In this document: piece after piece, positions 8,342-16,663 of the stretch
Layout of the letters: every line of letters starts with the position of its first letter
Numbering within the stretch: position 1 is the first letter of the stretch
DNA from: Bacteroides sp.
GTDB lineage: Bacteria > Bacteroidota > Bacteroidia > Bacteroidales > Bacteroidaceae
NCBI GenBank assembly: GCA_017621035.1
Contig: JAGATY010000034.1
Location: 1 to 64,000, forward strand
Direction: 5' to 3'
DNA length: 64,000 bases
Position numbers and translations under genes: made by a program
Notes under the pieces: model-generated
What the model was told of the DNA's origin: nothing
The model's input: the letters and a program-made list of their open reading frames with translations, nothing else
Database searches by the model: none

Positions 8342-8668
8342 TTTCCCAAACTTCTGAAATAGCTGCCGAGGGTTCGAAACCCATTTTTCGGGCTTCAGAA
8401 ATGGTTTCCGAGCCCTCGAAACCCATTTCCGAAGCTTGGGAAATGGCTTTTGACCCCTCGCCGAGCATTTCCGAAGCCTCGGAAATGGCTTTCAGTCCCC
8501 CGCCGGCCATTTCCGAAGCCTCGGAGGTGTTCGGCGACCCCTCGGTGCCGGTTTCCAAAACTTCTGAAATGCCCGGCGAGGGGGCGCCGCCGCTTTCCTG
8601 AACTCTGAAAACCGGTACCGAGGGGTCGCCCGAGGCTTCCGAAATCCCCCATCTGCCTGCCGAGGCCG
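8342..8668. repeat. 42-bp tandem repeat array, about eight degenerate units
   Basis: Units start at 8342, 8384, 8426, 8468, 8510, 8552, 8594 and 8637. Each begins TTTCC or TTTTT and is 42 or 43 bp long. The best-conserved part is a near-palindrome built from CATTTCCGAAG and CTCGGAAATG. Since 42 is a multiple of three and the core is palindromic, both strands stay open and both would encode ISEASEM-like repeats. I regard that as a by-product, not coding. The array fills the spacer between the divergent helicase and DUF6261 genes and is much richer in GC than its surroundings. Confidence 0.9.
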
Positions 8669-8695
8669 CGGCCGATGAAAATAATTGGCCGAAAA

Positions 8696-8724
8696 TGTTT
8701 CCAGAACAGAGAAAACTCACTATC
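8696..8724 (+). promoter_or_regulatory. Putative promoter of the DUF6261 gene
   Basis: TATCTTTG at 8717-8724 matches the Bacteroidetes -7 element. A TGTTT sequence about 20 bp upstream is a weak -33 candidate. It lies between the 42-bp array and the ATG at 8784. Confidence 0.5.
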
Positions 8725-8783
8725 TTTGTTCTGCTTCTGAAAAGAGTCAGAAGATACCACATATTTCACCTTTTAAAAGTGTA

Positions 8784-9593
8784 ATGATTATGAAAGAACT
8801 AACAAAGATTAGCGTTATCGGCCTCACCAAGCTGAACAACGCCGAGTATGCAAACTTTTCAACCCGCGTCAGCAGTCTGCTGATGGCCGCCGGCGCTTCG
8901 GAACTGGGTAACGAGACGGCCGATGTGACCCGCTACAACGAGTTGCTGGGAAAATTGAGCGATTTGGTGGCTCGCACCACGGCCTCGGTGGAAACGGCGC
9001 AGATGCAAGCCCTGGAAAAGCAACGCGACCAGGTAGGCCAGTACATCATCGACACCGTGCGCAAACAACGCTCGCTGCCGATTGCCTCGATGGCAGAAGC
9101 AGCCGAAGCCCTCTACTTCATCCTCAAGCCGTATGTAGGATTCTACGCGCTGCCCAACCTGCAGGAGACCATTACCATCAACGGCATGCTTTCGGACCTG
9201 AACAAAGACCCCTATCCGACACATCTGCAAACACTGGGGTTGACGCCGTTTGTAGAGCAACTAGGCCTCATCAACGCACAGTACAACGTGCTGACCGAGC
9301 AACGAGTAACCACCCGTAACGCCTCGCAGACGGAGGACAGCAAGACACTTCGGGTGGAAATGGATGCCTTGTACGACTACATGACCACCCTGGCATTTGC
9401 CCAAAGCCTCATCAAGCCGACCGACATCACTGCCAACTTTGTCAGCACGCTGAACGGCATCATCACCGAGACCAACATGGCCTACAACCAGCGCATCGCG
9501 CAAGCCTCCGGCAGCTCCTCCTCATCGGCAGACAGCGACACCGGCTCCGACACCTCTTCCGACGACACGTCAGAGCAATATCCGATGGAATAA
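8784..9593 (+). CDS. DUF6261 family protein
   Basis: This is a 269-residue, mostly helical, soluble-looking protein without a signal peptide or membrane segment. The opening MKELTKISVIGLTKLNNAEY and the internal pattern PYPTHLQTLGL are as I remember them for the Bacteroides-specific DUF6261 family, whose function is unknown. The C-terminus is a Ser/Asp-rich low-complexity tail (SSSSSADSDTGSDTSSDD). ATG at 8784 or 8790 are both possible; a frame open back to 8685 crosses the promoter and is unlikely. It stands alone behind the 42-bp repeat array. Confidence 0.75.
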   Translation: MIMKELTKISVIGLTKLNNAEYANFSTRVSSLLMAAGASELGNETADVTRYNELLGKLSDLVARTTASVETAQMQALEKQRDQVGQYIIDTVRKQRSLPIASMAEAAEALYFILKPYVGFYALPNLQETITINGMLSDLNKDPYPTHLQTLGLTPFVEQLGLINAQYNVLTEQRVTTRNASQTEDSKTLRVEMDALYDYMTTLAFAQSLIKPTDITANFVSTLNGIITETNMAYNQRIAQASGSSSSSADSDTGSDTSSDDTSEQYPME

Positions 9594-9610
9594 GTGAATA
9601 ACCGAAAACA

Positions 9611-9652
9611 GAAAGTGGAAAGGCGACCGATGAAAGTCCTCTTTCCACTTTC
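9611..9652. terminator. Stem-loop after the DUF6261 gene
   Basis: GAAAGTGGAAAG (9611-9622) pairs with CTTTCCACTTTC (9641-9652), a perfect 12-bp stem with an 18-base loop. It lies 18 bp after the stop codon. A clean T-run is missing, so intrinsic termination is only likely. The following 60 bp repeats CTTTCATCTTTCAAC-like motifs. Confidence 0.45.
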
Positions 9653-9750
9653 ATCTTTCAACCCCTCCCCTCCACTCCCCACTTTCATCTTTCAACTTTT
9701 CATCTTTCAACACCCCACAACTACCTGCTCCACAAAATCTTCCCCCTCCG

Positions 9751-9782
9751 TTTGGTCGTGTCTGTTTTTTTTCTGATATTTG
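9751..9782 (+). promoter_or_regulatory. Putative rmlA promoter
   Basis: TTTG (9751-9754), 20 bp, then GATATTTG (9775-9782), one mismatch from TAnnTTTG. It would give a leader of about 85 bases before the rmlA ATG. Confidence 0.6.
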
Positions 9783-9874
9783 CGGCCTGAATAAGCATCG
9801 AGAGCCGTGGGGCATCGTCCTCCTTCTTATTTTATTCTGCATTTTTTGATGAATCACCGAAAAACGTCTGAAAT

Positions 9875-10747
9875 ATGAAAGGAATTATTCTTGCCGGAGG
9901 CAGTGCCACTCGCCTCTACCCCCTATCGAAGGCCATCTCAAAGCAAATCATGCCCGTCTACGACAAACCCATGATTTACTATCCACTCTCAACCCTGATG
10001 CTGGCCGGCATCCGTGAAGTTTTAATCATCTCAACCCCTCGCGACCTGCCCATGTTCCGCGACCTGCTGGGCACGGGTGAAGAGCTAGGCATGTCCTTCT
10101 CCTACAAAATCCAAGAAAAGCCCAACGGCCTGGCCCAAGCCTTCGTGCTGGGAGCCGAATTCCTGAACGGCGAGGCCGGCTGCCTCATCCTGGGCGACAA
10201 CATGTTCTACGGACAAGGCTTCTCAGCCATGCTGAAGCGGGCAGCTGCCATCGAGAAGGGCGCCTGCATCTTCGGCTACTACGTAAAGGACCCCAGAGCC
10301 TACGGCGTGGTGGAGTTTGACGACGAAGGTAAAGCCATCTCCCTGGAAGAGAAGCCGGCAGAACCCAAAAGTAACTACGCCGTGCCCGGACTCTACTTCT
10401 ATGACAAAACAGTTACCGAAAAGGCAGCCTCACTGAAGCCCTCAGCACGCGGAGAGTATGAAATTACCGACCTCAACAAACTCTATCTGGAAGAAGGTAC
10501 CCTCAAGGTGGAACTCTTCGGCCGCGGATTCGCCTGGTTGGACACCGGCAACTGCGACAGCCTTCTGGAAGCCAGCAACTTTGTGGCGACCATCCAGAAC
10601 AGACAAGGCTTCCGCGTGAGCTGCATCGAGGAGATTGCTTGGCGCAAAGGCTGGATTGACGTGGAGCAGCTGCACCGTCTGGGACAACAACTTGGCAAAA
10701 CAGAGTACGGTCAGTACCTCATGGAGCTGGCCGACGCACACAGATAA
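9875..10747 (+). CDS. rmlA: Glucose-1-phosphate thymidylyltransferase
   Basis: This enzyme makes dTDP-glucose from dTTP and glucose-1-phosphate, the first step of dTDP-rhamnose synthesis for capsule, LPS and glycoproteins. The 290-residue protein starts [20 protein letters not shown] with the nucleotide-binding GGxxTRLxP signature, then [16 protein letters not shown], the metal and sugar site [10 protein letters not shown], and [20 protein letters not shown]. Length and motifs match RmlA/RfbA exactly. It is followed by rmlB after 78 bp, the usual Bacteroides pairing; rmlC and rmlD are not in the window. Confidence 0.96.
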   Translation: MKGIILAGGSATRLYPLSKAISKQIMPVYDKPMIYYPLSTLMLAGIREVLIISTPRDLPMFRDLLGTGEELGMSFSYKIQEKPNGLAQAFVLGAEFLNGEAGCLILGDNMFYGQGFSAMLKRAAAIEKGACIFGYYVKDPRAYGVVEFDDEGKAISLEEKPAEPKSNYAVPGLYFYDKTVTEKAASLKPSARGEYEITDLNKLYLEEGTLKVELFGRGFAWLDTGNCDSLLEASNFVATIQNRQGFRVSCIEEIAWRKGWIDVEQLHRLGQQLGKTEYGQYLMELADAHR

Positions 10748-10825
10748 TAAGTTGAAAGAGGAAAGCAGACAGTTGAAAGCTCCCTCTATCCATCATTCAT
10801 CATTCAAAAAACATCATTCAAAACA

Positions 10826-11965
10826 ATGAAAACCTATCTCGTAACCGGCGCCGCAGGATTTATCGGTGCCAATTACATAAAGTACATTCTGAAGAAACAT
10901 CAAGACATCCGCGTGGTGGTGCTGGACGCGCTGACCTATGCCGGCAACCTCGGAACCATTGCGGCGGACATCGATAACCAACGTTGCATCTTTGTAAAGG
11001 GTGACATTTGCGACCGCGCACTGGCTGACGACCTCTTTGCCACCTATAAGTTTGACTATGTGGTGAACTTTGCCGCCGAAAGCCATGTGGACCGCAGCAT
11101 CGAGAACCCGCAACTCTTTCTGATGACCAACATTCTGGGCACGCAGAACCTGCTGGACGCTGCACGTCGCGCCTGGGTGACCGGCAAAGACAATTGCGGC
11201 TACCCGACTTGGCGCCAAGGGGTACGCTATCACCAAGTATCGACCGACGAGGTGTACGGCTCGCTGGGAGCCGAAGGTTACTTCACTGAACAGACTCCCC
11301 TCTGCCCGCACAGCCCTTACAGCGCCTCGAAAACCAGTGCCGACATGGTGGTAATGGCCTACCACGACACTTACAAGATGCCGGTGACCATCACACGTTG
11401 CTCCAACAACTACGGGTCCTATCACTTCCCCGAAAAGCTGATTCCCCTCATCATCAAGAACATTCTTGAAGGCAAGCAACTGCCCGTCTATGGCGACGGA
11501 AGCAATGTGCGCGACTGGCTCTACGTGGAAGACCACTGTAAAGCCATCGACCTGGTGGTAAGAGAAGGTGTGGAAGGCGAGGTTTACAATGTGGGAGGTC
11601 ACAACGAGAAGACCAACCTGGAGATTGTGAAACTTACCATCGCCACCATCCATCGCCTGATGACGGAAAAGCCCGCCTACCGCGAGGTACTGAAGAAAAG
11701 AGTGTTGGCAGCCGACGGTTCCATCGACATCAGCTGGATAAACGAGGAGTTAATCACTTTCGTGAAAGACCGACTGGGCCACGACCAGCGTTATGCCATC
11801 GACCCGACCAAAATTACCAATGCCCTCGGCTGGTTCCCCGAAACCAAGTTTGAGGTAGGCATTGTCAAGACCATCGAATGGTATCTTAACAACCAGACAT
11901 GGGTTGAAGAGGTTACCAGCGGTGATTATCAGAAATATTATGACCGTATGTACGGCAACAAGTAA
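10826..11965 (+). CDS. rmlB: dTDP-glucose 4,6-dehydratase
   Basis: This enzyme converts dTDP-glucose to dTDP-4-keto-6-deoxyglucose, the step after RmlA. The 379-residue extended SDR has the NAD-binding TGAAGFIGANYIKY near the N-terminus, NFAAESHVDRSIENP, the active-site pattern STDEVYGSLG, the catalytic YSASKTSADMV (YxxxK) and RCSNNYGSYHFPEKLIPL. These are hallmark RmlB/RfbB sequences. It is probably co-transcribed with rmlA and followed by a strong terminator. Confidence 0.96.
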   Translation: MKTYLVTGAAGFIGANYIKYILKKHQDIRVVVLDALTYAGNLGTIAADIDNQRCIFVKGDICDRALADDLFATYKFDYVVNFAAESHVDRSIENPQLFLMTNILGTQNLLDAARRAWVTGKDNCGYPTWRQGVRYHQVSTDEVYGSLGAEGYFTEQTPLCPHSPYSASKTSADMVVMAYHDTYKMPVTITRCSNNYGSYHFPEKLIPLIIKNILEGKQLPVYGDGSNVRDWLYVEDHCKAIDLVVREGVEGEVYNVGGHNEKTNLEIVKLTIATIHRLMTEKPAYREVLKKRVLAADGSIDISWINEELITFVKDRLGHDQRYAIDPTKITNALGWFPETKFEVGIVKTIEWYLNNQTWVEEVTSGDYQKYYDRMYGNK

Positions 11966-11974
11966 TTCCTCCGT

Positions 11975-12013
11975 GCCCGGGCATCGCCTCACAGCAGATG
12001 CCCGGGCTTTTTC
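11975..12013 (+). terminator. Rho-independent terminator after rmlB
   Basis: GCCCGGGCATC (11975-11985) pairs perfectly with GATGCCCGGGC (11997-12007), with an 11-base loop and a T-rich tail TTTTCTT. It ends the rmlAB unit. Confidence 0.9.
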
Positions 12014-12112
12014 TTGCTCCTACCTCTACCCTCCTGCCCCGATCATCCGGTGCACTGCCCTCCCCGGCGTCTGTTAAATCTCCTTCGCCGATGTTTAATA
12101 AATGCGAAGAGG

Positions 12113-12145
12113 TTTCCGGCGGGTTGACCAAAATAGCTACCTTTG
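12113..12145 (+). promoter_or_regulatory. Putative promoter of the phosphoesterase gene
   Basis: TACCTTTG (12138-12145) lies eight bases before the chosen ATG at 12154, with a TTTC at 12113-12116 as a poor -33 element 21 bp upstream. It argues against the longer open frame that starts at 11998. Confidence 0.5.
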
Positions 12146-12153
12146 GCCCCGCT

Positions 12154-13218
12154 ATGACGAAGAAACTATTCTACATCTGCCTCCTCATCCTGCTCTGCCT
12201 CTCTTCTTGCCGCTCCAAGAAGCAGATGGTGAATCACCTACCGTTTCCCCCATTGCCGGTTGACTCGGCTGCTTTGGCTGATACCATCGGTTTGCCCGCA
12301 TCGCTGAGACCGCTGCTTACCTTTGATCAGTCGCAACTGAAGCCCGTGAAGCGTCGTCAGGCACGTCGCCGCCCTCAAAAGCCGGCCGAGGCTCCCCGTC
12401 TGCTGGCACCGGTTGTCAAGTCCGGCACGCGCATCACCAGCCGCACGGTAGATGTCCCCGCAGGTTACGAAGGCGTCAGCCGCATCCAAATCTATCACGT
12501 CACCCATCGCGATGTACCGAAAGCTTTCGATGGCTTCCGCATGGCCTTCGTGGCCGACCTTCATTACAAGAGTCTGCTGAAAGAGAAGGGTCTCAACGAT
12601 GTGGTGCGACTGCTTAATGCCCAGCAGGCAGACGTTCTGTTGCTGGGTGGCGACTATCACGAAGGGTGCCAATACGTTCCGCCGGTCATGGCAGCCTTGG
12701 GACGAGTGAAGACACGCCTCGGCACCTATGCCGTGCTGGGCAACAACGATTATGAAGCCTGCTACGAAGAGATTCTAAGCGAGATGAAGCGCAACCACAT
12801 CCATCTGTTGGAGCATCGGGTGGATACGTTGCATCTGGACGGGGAACGCATACTGCTGGCCGGCGTGCGCAACCCCTTCGACCTGCAAGCCAACGGGGTG
12901 TCGCCCACACTTACCCTCTCTCCCGACGATTTCGTGGTGCTGCTGACGCATACCCCTGACTATGCTGAAGATGTGCCGGTGCATCACAGCGACCTCATCC
13001 TCTCCGGGCACACCCATGGCGGTCAGGTCACCCTCTTCGGCCTCTACGCACCCATCGTGCCCTCCCGTTACGGGCAACGTTTTCTCTCCGGCCTGAAGTA
13101 CAACTCCCGAAAGATGCCTATCATCATCACCAACGGCATCGGCACCTCCAACAAAGCCATCCGCATGTTTGCACCGGCCGAAATTGTACTCGTGGTGCTG
13201 CATCGATTGGAGCCGTAA
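12154..13218 (+). CDS. Metallophosphoesterase lipoprotein
   Basis: This is a 354-residue calcineurin-like phosphoesterase. The signal peptide MTKKLFYICLLILLCLSSC carries a lipobox, so it is probably a lipoprotein, followed by a basic, Pro-rich linker. The catalytic domain shows the metal-binding motifs VADLHYK (DxH), LGGDYHEG (GD), GNND in place of the usual GNHD, LLTHTPD and LSGHTHGGQ. The arrangement is that of the YkuE/LpxG-like group, which cleaves phosphoanhydride or phosphodiester bonds, in some members on lipids. The substrate is unknown here. It stands alone, with its own promoter after the rmlAB terminator. Confidence 0.88.
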   Translation: MTKKLFYICLLILLCLSSCRSKKQMVNHLPFPPLPVDSAALADTIGLPASLRPLLTFDQSQLKPVKRRQARRRPQKPAEAPRLLAPVVKSGTRITSRTVDVPAGYEGVSRIQIYHVTHRDVPKAFDGFRMAFVADLHYKSLLKEKGLNDVVRLLNAQQADVLLLGGDYHEGCQYVPPVMAALGRVKTRLGTYAVLGNNDYEACYEEILSEMKRNHIHLLEHRVDTLHLDGERILLAGVRNPFDLQANGVSPTLTLSPDDFVVLLTHTPDYAEDVPVHHSDLILSGHTHGGQVTLFGLYAPIVPSRYGQRFLSGLKYNSRKMPIIITNGIGTSNKAIRMFAPAEIVLVVLHRLEP

Positions 13219-13499
13219 CGCCTCCCCTCTCCCACTCCCCCTTCCGAAGGGTCATTTTGAAGGTCGCCGAGGGTCGGGCCTTAGGTCGCCGAGGGTCGAG
13301 GCCTAGGTCGCCGAGGGTCACATCGAGGGTTCCGCACCCCTGTTTTGAGAGCTGCCGGCCGCAGCCCTATTTCCCGACGAAAAATACTCCCTCCCCTCCC
13401 ACTTCTCTGCCCCCAACCGAGGCTGCTAAAAAATTTTTGCTTTCCTTTGTTGCAAAAGAAGCCTTGCTTCGTCTATCCTTATGAAACGTATCGCAAAAG
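13219..13499. other. Spacer with a 22-bp repeat array
   Basis: No gene is supported. Three 22-bp repeats fill 13261-13326. A TATCCTTA sequence at 13474-13481 might be a weak -7 element for the sigma factor gene at 13500, with a TTTG 24 bp upstream, further than usual. Confidence 0.5.
13261..13326. repeat. 22-bp tandem repeat, three units
   Basis: Units at 13261-13282, 13283-13304 and 13305-13326 share the 14-mer AGGTCGCCGAGGGT, followed by a variable eight bases. They lie upstream of the ECF sigma factor gene. The GC-rich character recalls the 42-bp array at 8342-8668, but the sequence differs. Confidence 0.85.
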
Positions 13500-14015
13500 A
13501 TGAGTGAAGAGACCCTGATATCCACGTTTACCGAACTGCGCGACCGCTTCCGGCGGCTGGCCATGCGCTTCCTGCCCTCGGCTGACGATGCCGACGACGT
13601 GCTGCAAGACGCCTTCTGTCGTTTGTGGCCTCGGGCAGAGGAGTTGCGTACGCGGCAGTCGGCCGAGGCTATGACGGTGACCACGCTGCGTCATCTCTGC
13701 ATCGATGAGGTGAGACGACGTGGCCGAGTGGAGCAGGTGGAGTTTGATGCCGAGCGCGACAGCCGTCTCTCCGGCTCTCCCCTGGAGGAGATGGAACGAC
13801 GAGAGCGATTCGAGGAGCTGGAACGGGTGATGGAAAGTGAGCTGACACCCACGCAACTACAAATTCTACGTCTGCGCGAATACGAGGAAATGGATATGGA
13901 CGAAATAGCTGAACAACTGAATATGCAGCCCGCCAATGTGCGCGTCAGCCTATCGAGGGCACGCAAGCGCATCCGGGAAGTGTATCGGGAAAGGAGGAAC
14001 AATGAGAAAGAATAA
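13500..14015 (+). CDS. ECF-type RNA polymerase sigma factor
   Basis: This is a 171-residue sigma-70-family protein. Region 2 contains DADDVLQDAFCRLW, the core-binding and -10 recognition helix. Region 4 contains LTPTQLQILRLREYEEMDMD and the helix-turn-helix EIAEQLNMQPANVRVSLSRA. Length and layout fit extracytoplasmic-function sigma factors. The next gene overlaps it by 14 bp and encodes a short single-pass membrane protein that is probably its regulator. Two cell-envelope genes follow, so the unit may sense an envelope signal. Confidence 0.92.
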   Translation: MSEETLISTFTELRDRFRRLAMRFLPSADDADDVLQDAFCRLWPRAEELRTRQSAEAMTVTTLRHLCIDEVRRRGRVEQVEFDAERDSRLSGSPLEEMERRERFEELERVMESELTPTQLQILRLREYEEMDMDEIAEQLNMQPANVRVSLSRARKRIREVYRERRNNEKE

Positions 14016-14442
14016 GGATTACTGGATGCAGCTGGTGGAGCGCTACTTTGAAGCCGAAACCACGCGGGAAGAGGAGCTTGCCCTCCGTCGTTTTCTAGCC
14101 ACAAACGAGGCCAATGCACCTGAGTTTGAGGAGGCTCGCGCTGTGATGGGGTATCTGGCCGTGGGTAGAAGTGTGCACAAGTCCGGCTTCAAGTCCCGCC
14201 GTCGTCAGGCTCTGTGGTGGGCAGCGGCAGCAGCGGTAGTCGTACTGGTTGCACTTCCACTGAAACAAGCGCCGGTGGCAGAAGAGGAGGACATCTGTGT
14301 GGCCTACGTGGATGGTAAGCGACTGACGGACAGCGACGAAGTGCTGCAACTGATGAAGCAAACCATGCAAAGCGTGCAGGCCGATGCCGAGACCCGCAGC
14401 GTGGAGAACCGGTTGGGTGACATCTTTAATACGTTGAACTAA
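14002..14442 (+). CDS. Putative anti-sigma factor, single-pass
   Basis: This is a 146-residue protein. It has about 70 cytoplasmic residues with a helical, charged start (YWMQLVERYFEAETTREEEL), a membrane segment WWAAAAAVVVLVALPL and about 55 residues outside. The layout and the 14-bp overlap with the sigma factor gene suggest an anti-sigma factor or membrane sensor. No zinc-binding HxxxCxxC motif is present, so it is not of the ZAS type. The ATG at 14002 follows the ribosome-site-like GGAAAGGAGG at 13988-13997. The role is inferred from position only. Confidence 0.65.
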   Translation: MRKNKDYWMQLVERYFEAETTREEELALRRFLATNEANAPEFEEARAVMGYLAVGRSVHKSGFKSRRRQALWWAAAAAVVVLVALPLKQAPVAEEEDICVAYVDGKRLTDSDEVLQLMKQTMQSVQADAETRSVENRLGDIFNTLN

Positions 14443-14454
14443 ACAGTGTAAACA

Positions 14455-14895
14455 ATGAAACGAATATGCTTACTGATTGTGATGCTGGGCACGCTGTGGC
14501 CCGCCGTGGCACAGAAAAACAGCCGGATAGGCGAGGTGCTGGACGAGCTGCGCCGGCATCCCAACGCCACGGAAGTGGTAGTGAAGGGCAAAGAGTTGAA
14601 GCCTTACAAGCTTTCCTACTTTCGCAGTGTGACGGTGAATCCGCGCCATGCCGACCTAGGCAGCATTCTCCGGCTGGTGAAGGAGGCGTCAGATAAGGCG
14701 ATGGACAAGGAGGAAGGTCTGCTGGGCGGTGAGCTGTACTACGGTTTCTACTGCCTGCCTCCGGTAAAGGAGCAGAACAGCTACCTCTTCTACCGCAATG
14801 CCACCCTAAAGAAGGGCACTCCCCGGTCGGAAGTCACCTTGGTGTATATGGAGGGTTACGCCACCCTGGAGCAACTGAAAGAGATGTTCCGTTGA
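14455..14895 (+). CDS. Small secreted protein of the sigma factor operon
   Basis: This is a 146-residue protein with the signal peptide MKRICLLIVMLGTLWPAVAQ and then a small alpha/beta domain. It reads like the small periplasmic DUF4252/DUF6108-type proteins that often accompany Bacteroides ECF sigma operons, but I cannot name the family with confidence. The gap to the previous gene is 12 bp, so it is co-transcribed. No catalytic motif is visible. Confidence 0.6.
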   Translation: MKRICLLIVMLGTLWPAVAQKNSRIGEVLDELRRHPNATEVVVKGKELKPYKLSYFRSVTVNPRHADLGSILRLVKEASDKAMDKEEGLLGGELYYGFYCLPPVKEQNSYLFYRNATLKKGTPRSEVTLVYMEGYATLEQLKEMFR

Positions 14896-14945
14896 CACCT
14901 CAGCTTATATTAGAATATGAAGTAACAATCAAAACCATACAGACA

Positions 14946-15833
14946 ATGAAAAAGACATGGGCAGCCATTATGGCAATGGCGCTGTCGGCAACAGCTCCGG
15001 CAGTGGCACAAGAATCTACACAAGTAACAGACAGCATCACCATAGAGTCGCCCCGTAGCGTGCAGCTTGTAACCAAGGGAGACACCATGACCGTGAGTGT
15101 GCAGGGACGTGACGGGAATCCCGACTTCAGTTACATTCGTCAGGTGGTGCTGGCCGGTGACGAACCGGTGGTAACAAAGCAGCGTCACAGTAACTGGGAT
15201 TTTGACATTCCCTTCAAGCAGCGTGCCAAACGCAAACGTGCCCATCAGAATGAGTTCCGCCTGCATGGCTTCGGCCTCGGACTGGTAAGTGCTGTAGGCG
15301 CACCACAGGGCATGGACGTAGACATGGGCAGCTCGTTTGAGCTGATGGGACCGGCACTGGAGTGGGCCTACTATCCCGGCAACTCACCGCTGAACCTCTC
15401 CATAGGTGTGGGCGTCAACTGGAAGAACTACCGCATGACGGGTCGCACCCGTTTCCTGAAGCAGGATGGCAACGTGGTGCTGGGAGCCTACCCTGAAGGG
15501 GCAGACATCAAGTTCTCGCGTCTGAAGATATTCAGCTGGACTATGCCACTGCTTCTGAACTACGACCTGGGCCGTCACTGTGATTTCAGCCTGGGACCGG
15601 TGGTAAACTTCAACACACACGCCACACTGAAGACGCGCTATACGCTGGAGGGAGAGAAGTATAAGGAGACGGAAAAGAATCTGCATCAGAACCGCGTGAC
15701 CGTTGACCTGCTGGCACACTTCTCCATCAACTGCATCGGTTTCTACGCCAAGTACACTCCGTGTAAGGTGTTGGACACAGAGTTCGGCCCCGACTTCCGG
15801 GGACTTTCCGTGGGCATGACGCTTTGGTGGTAG
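14946..15833 (+). CDS. Outer-membrane beta-barrel protein, PorT-like
   Basis: This is a 295-residue protein with the signal peptide MKKTWAAIMAMALSATAPAVAQ, a soluble region of about 75 residues and then barrel-like strands (FRLHGFGLGLVSAVG, WAYYPGNSPLNLSIGVGVNW, DFSLGPVVNFNTHATLKTRY). It ends in an aromatic dipeptide WW, as barrels do. It is last in the sigma factor operon, 50 bp after the small secreted protein. I chose the ATG at 14946 because the signal peptide starts there; the open frame extends to 14892. Its role is unknown. Confidence 0.7.
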   Translation: MKKTWAAIMAMALSATAPAVAQESTQVTDSITIESPRSVQLVTKGDTMTVSVQGRDGNPDFSYIRQVVLAGDEPVVTKQRHSNWDFDIPFKQRAKRKRAHQNEFRLHGFGLGLVSAVGAPQGMDVDMGSSFELMGPALEWAYYPGNSPLNLSIGVGVNWKNYRMTGRTRFLKQDGNVVLGAYPEGADIKFSRLKIFSWTMPLLLNYDLGRHCDFSLGPVVNFNTHATLKTRYTLEGEKYKETEKNLHQNRVTVDLLAHFSINCIGFYAKYTPCKVLDTEFGPDFRGLSVGMTLWW

Positions 15834-15853
15834 GAATGTTTTCACTACCTTTG
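15823..15853 (+). promoter_or_regulatory. Promoter of the steroid-reductase operon
   Basis: TTTG (15823-15826), a 19-bp spacer, then TACCTTTG (15846-15853), a perfect Bacteroidetes promoter. It overlaps the end of the preceding barrel gene and starts the operon 22 bp before the first ATG. Confidence 0.8.
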
Positions 15854-15875
15854 CAGGGCTGAATGACAATTGACT

Positions 15876-16643
15876 ATGACTAACGACCAATTCAACCTCT
15901 TCTTGGAAGGCATGAGTGCTACAGCACTCTTTGTATTCATCGCCCTGTACTTTGTGAAGGCGGGCTATGGTATGTTCCGCACACGCCAGTGGGGCTGGGC
16001 CATCAACAACAAGGTGGCCTGGGTGCTGATGGAGGCACCCGTATTTGTAGTGATGTTTGTGTTGTGGGCACAAAGTGGCGTGCATTTCGCCTTGCCACAG
16101 TACCTCTTCTTTCTTCTGTTCCAGTTGCACTATCTGCAACGCTCGTTTGTGTTCCCCTTCCTGCTGAAGGGCAAGAGCAAGATGCCCGTAGCCATCATGG
16201 CAATGGGCATTGTGTTCAATGTGCTGAACGGTTGTATGCAGGCAGGAGGGTTGTTCTACTTCCCGCCCGAAGCTTACAGTGAGGGGCTGTCCTACCTGCT
16301 CCGGCCGAATGCCATCATCGGACTGCTGCTCTTCTTCGGCGGCATGCTGGTAAACCTGCACTCCGACCATGTCATCCGCCACCTGCGCAAGCCCGGCGAT
16401 ACCCGACACTACCTGCCGGCACGGGGAATGTACCGCTACGTCACCTCGGCCAACTACTTGGGTGAACTTACCGAGTGGGTAGGCTTTGCCGTGTTGACCG
16501 CAACGCCTGCCGCATGGGTATTCGCCTGGTGGACAGCTGCCAACCTGATACCTCGTGCACACGCCATCCACAAAAAGTACCGTGCCGAGTTCGGCGACAA
16601 GGCTATGGGAAGTCGCAAGAGAATTATACCATATATATATTAA
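15876..16643 (+). CDS. Steroid 5-alpha-reductase family protein
   Basis: This is a 255-residue membrane enzyme that probably reduces the delta-4 double bond of 3-oxo steroids to the 5-alpha product with NADPH. Its C-terminal half is strikingly like the mammalian SRD5A enzymes: LHSDHVIRHLRKPGDT, then RGMYRYVTSANYLGELTEW and the ending RKRIIPYIY. The last parallels the IIPFLF/LIPFIF ends of SRD5A1 and SRD5A2. About six hydrophobic segments are present. In Bacteroidales such a gene (5AR) next to an OYE-type 5-beta-reductase and an HSDH is the known set for iso-allo-lithocholate and steroid-hormone reduction, and that set is found here. ATG at 15870 or 15876 are both possible. Confidence 0.9.
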   Translation: MTNDQFNLFLEGMSATALFVFIALYFVKAGYGMFRTRQWGWAINNKVAWVLMEAPVFVVMFVLWAQSGVHFALPQYLFFLLFQLHYLQRSFVFPFLLKGKSKMPVAIMAMGIVFNVLNGCMQAGGLFYFPPEAYSEGLSYLLRPNAIIGLLLFFGGMLVNLHSDHVIRHLRKPGDTRHYLPARGMYRYVTSANYLGELTEWVGFAVLTATPAAWVFAWWTAANLIPRAHAIHKKYRAEFGDKAMGSRKRIIPYIY

Positions 16644-16663
16644 CTTGTAGATAAAACAACATA

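Noticed and set aside
8238..8762. Open frames of 174 and 102 codons on both strands across the 42-bp array
   Set aside because: A palindromic repeat with a period divisible by three keeps all such frames open; both strands give the same repeat peptide, and one frame overlaps the helicase start.
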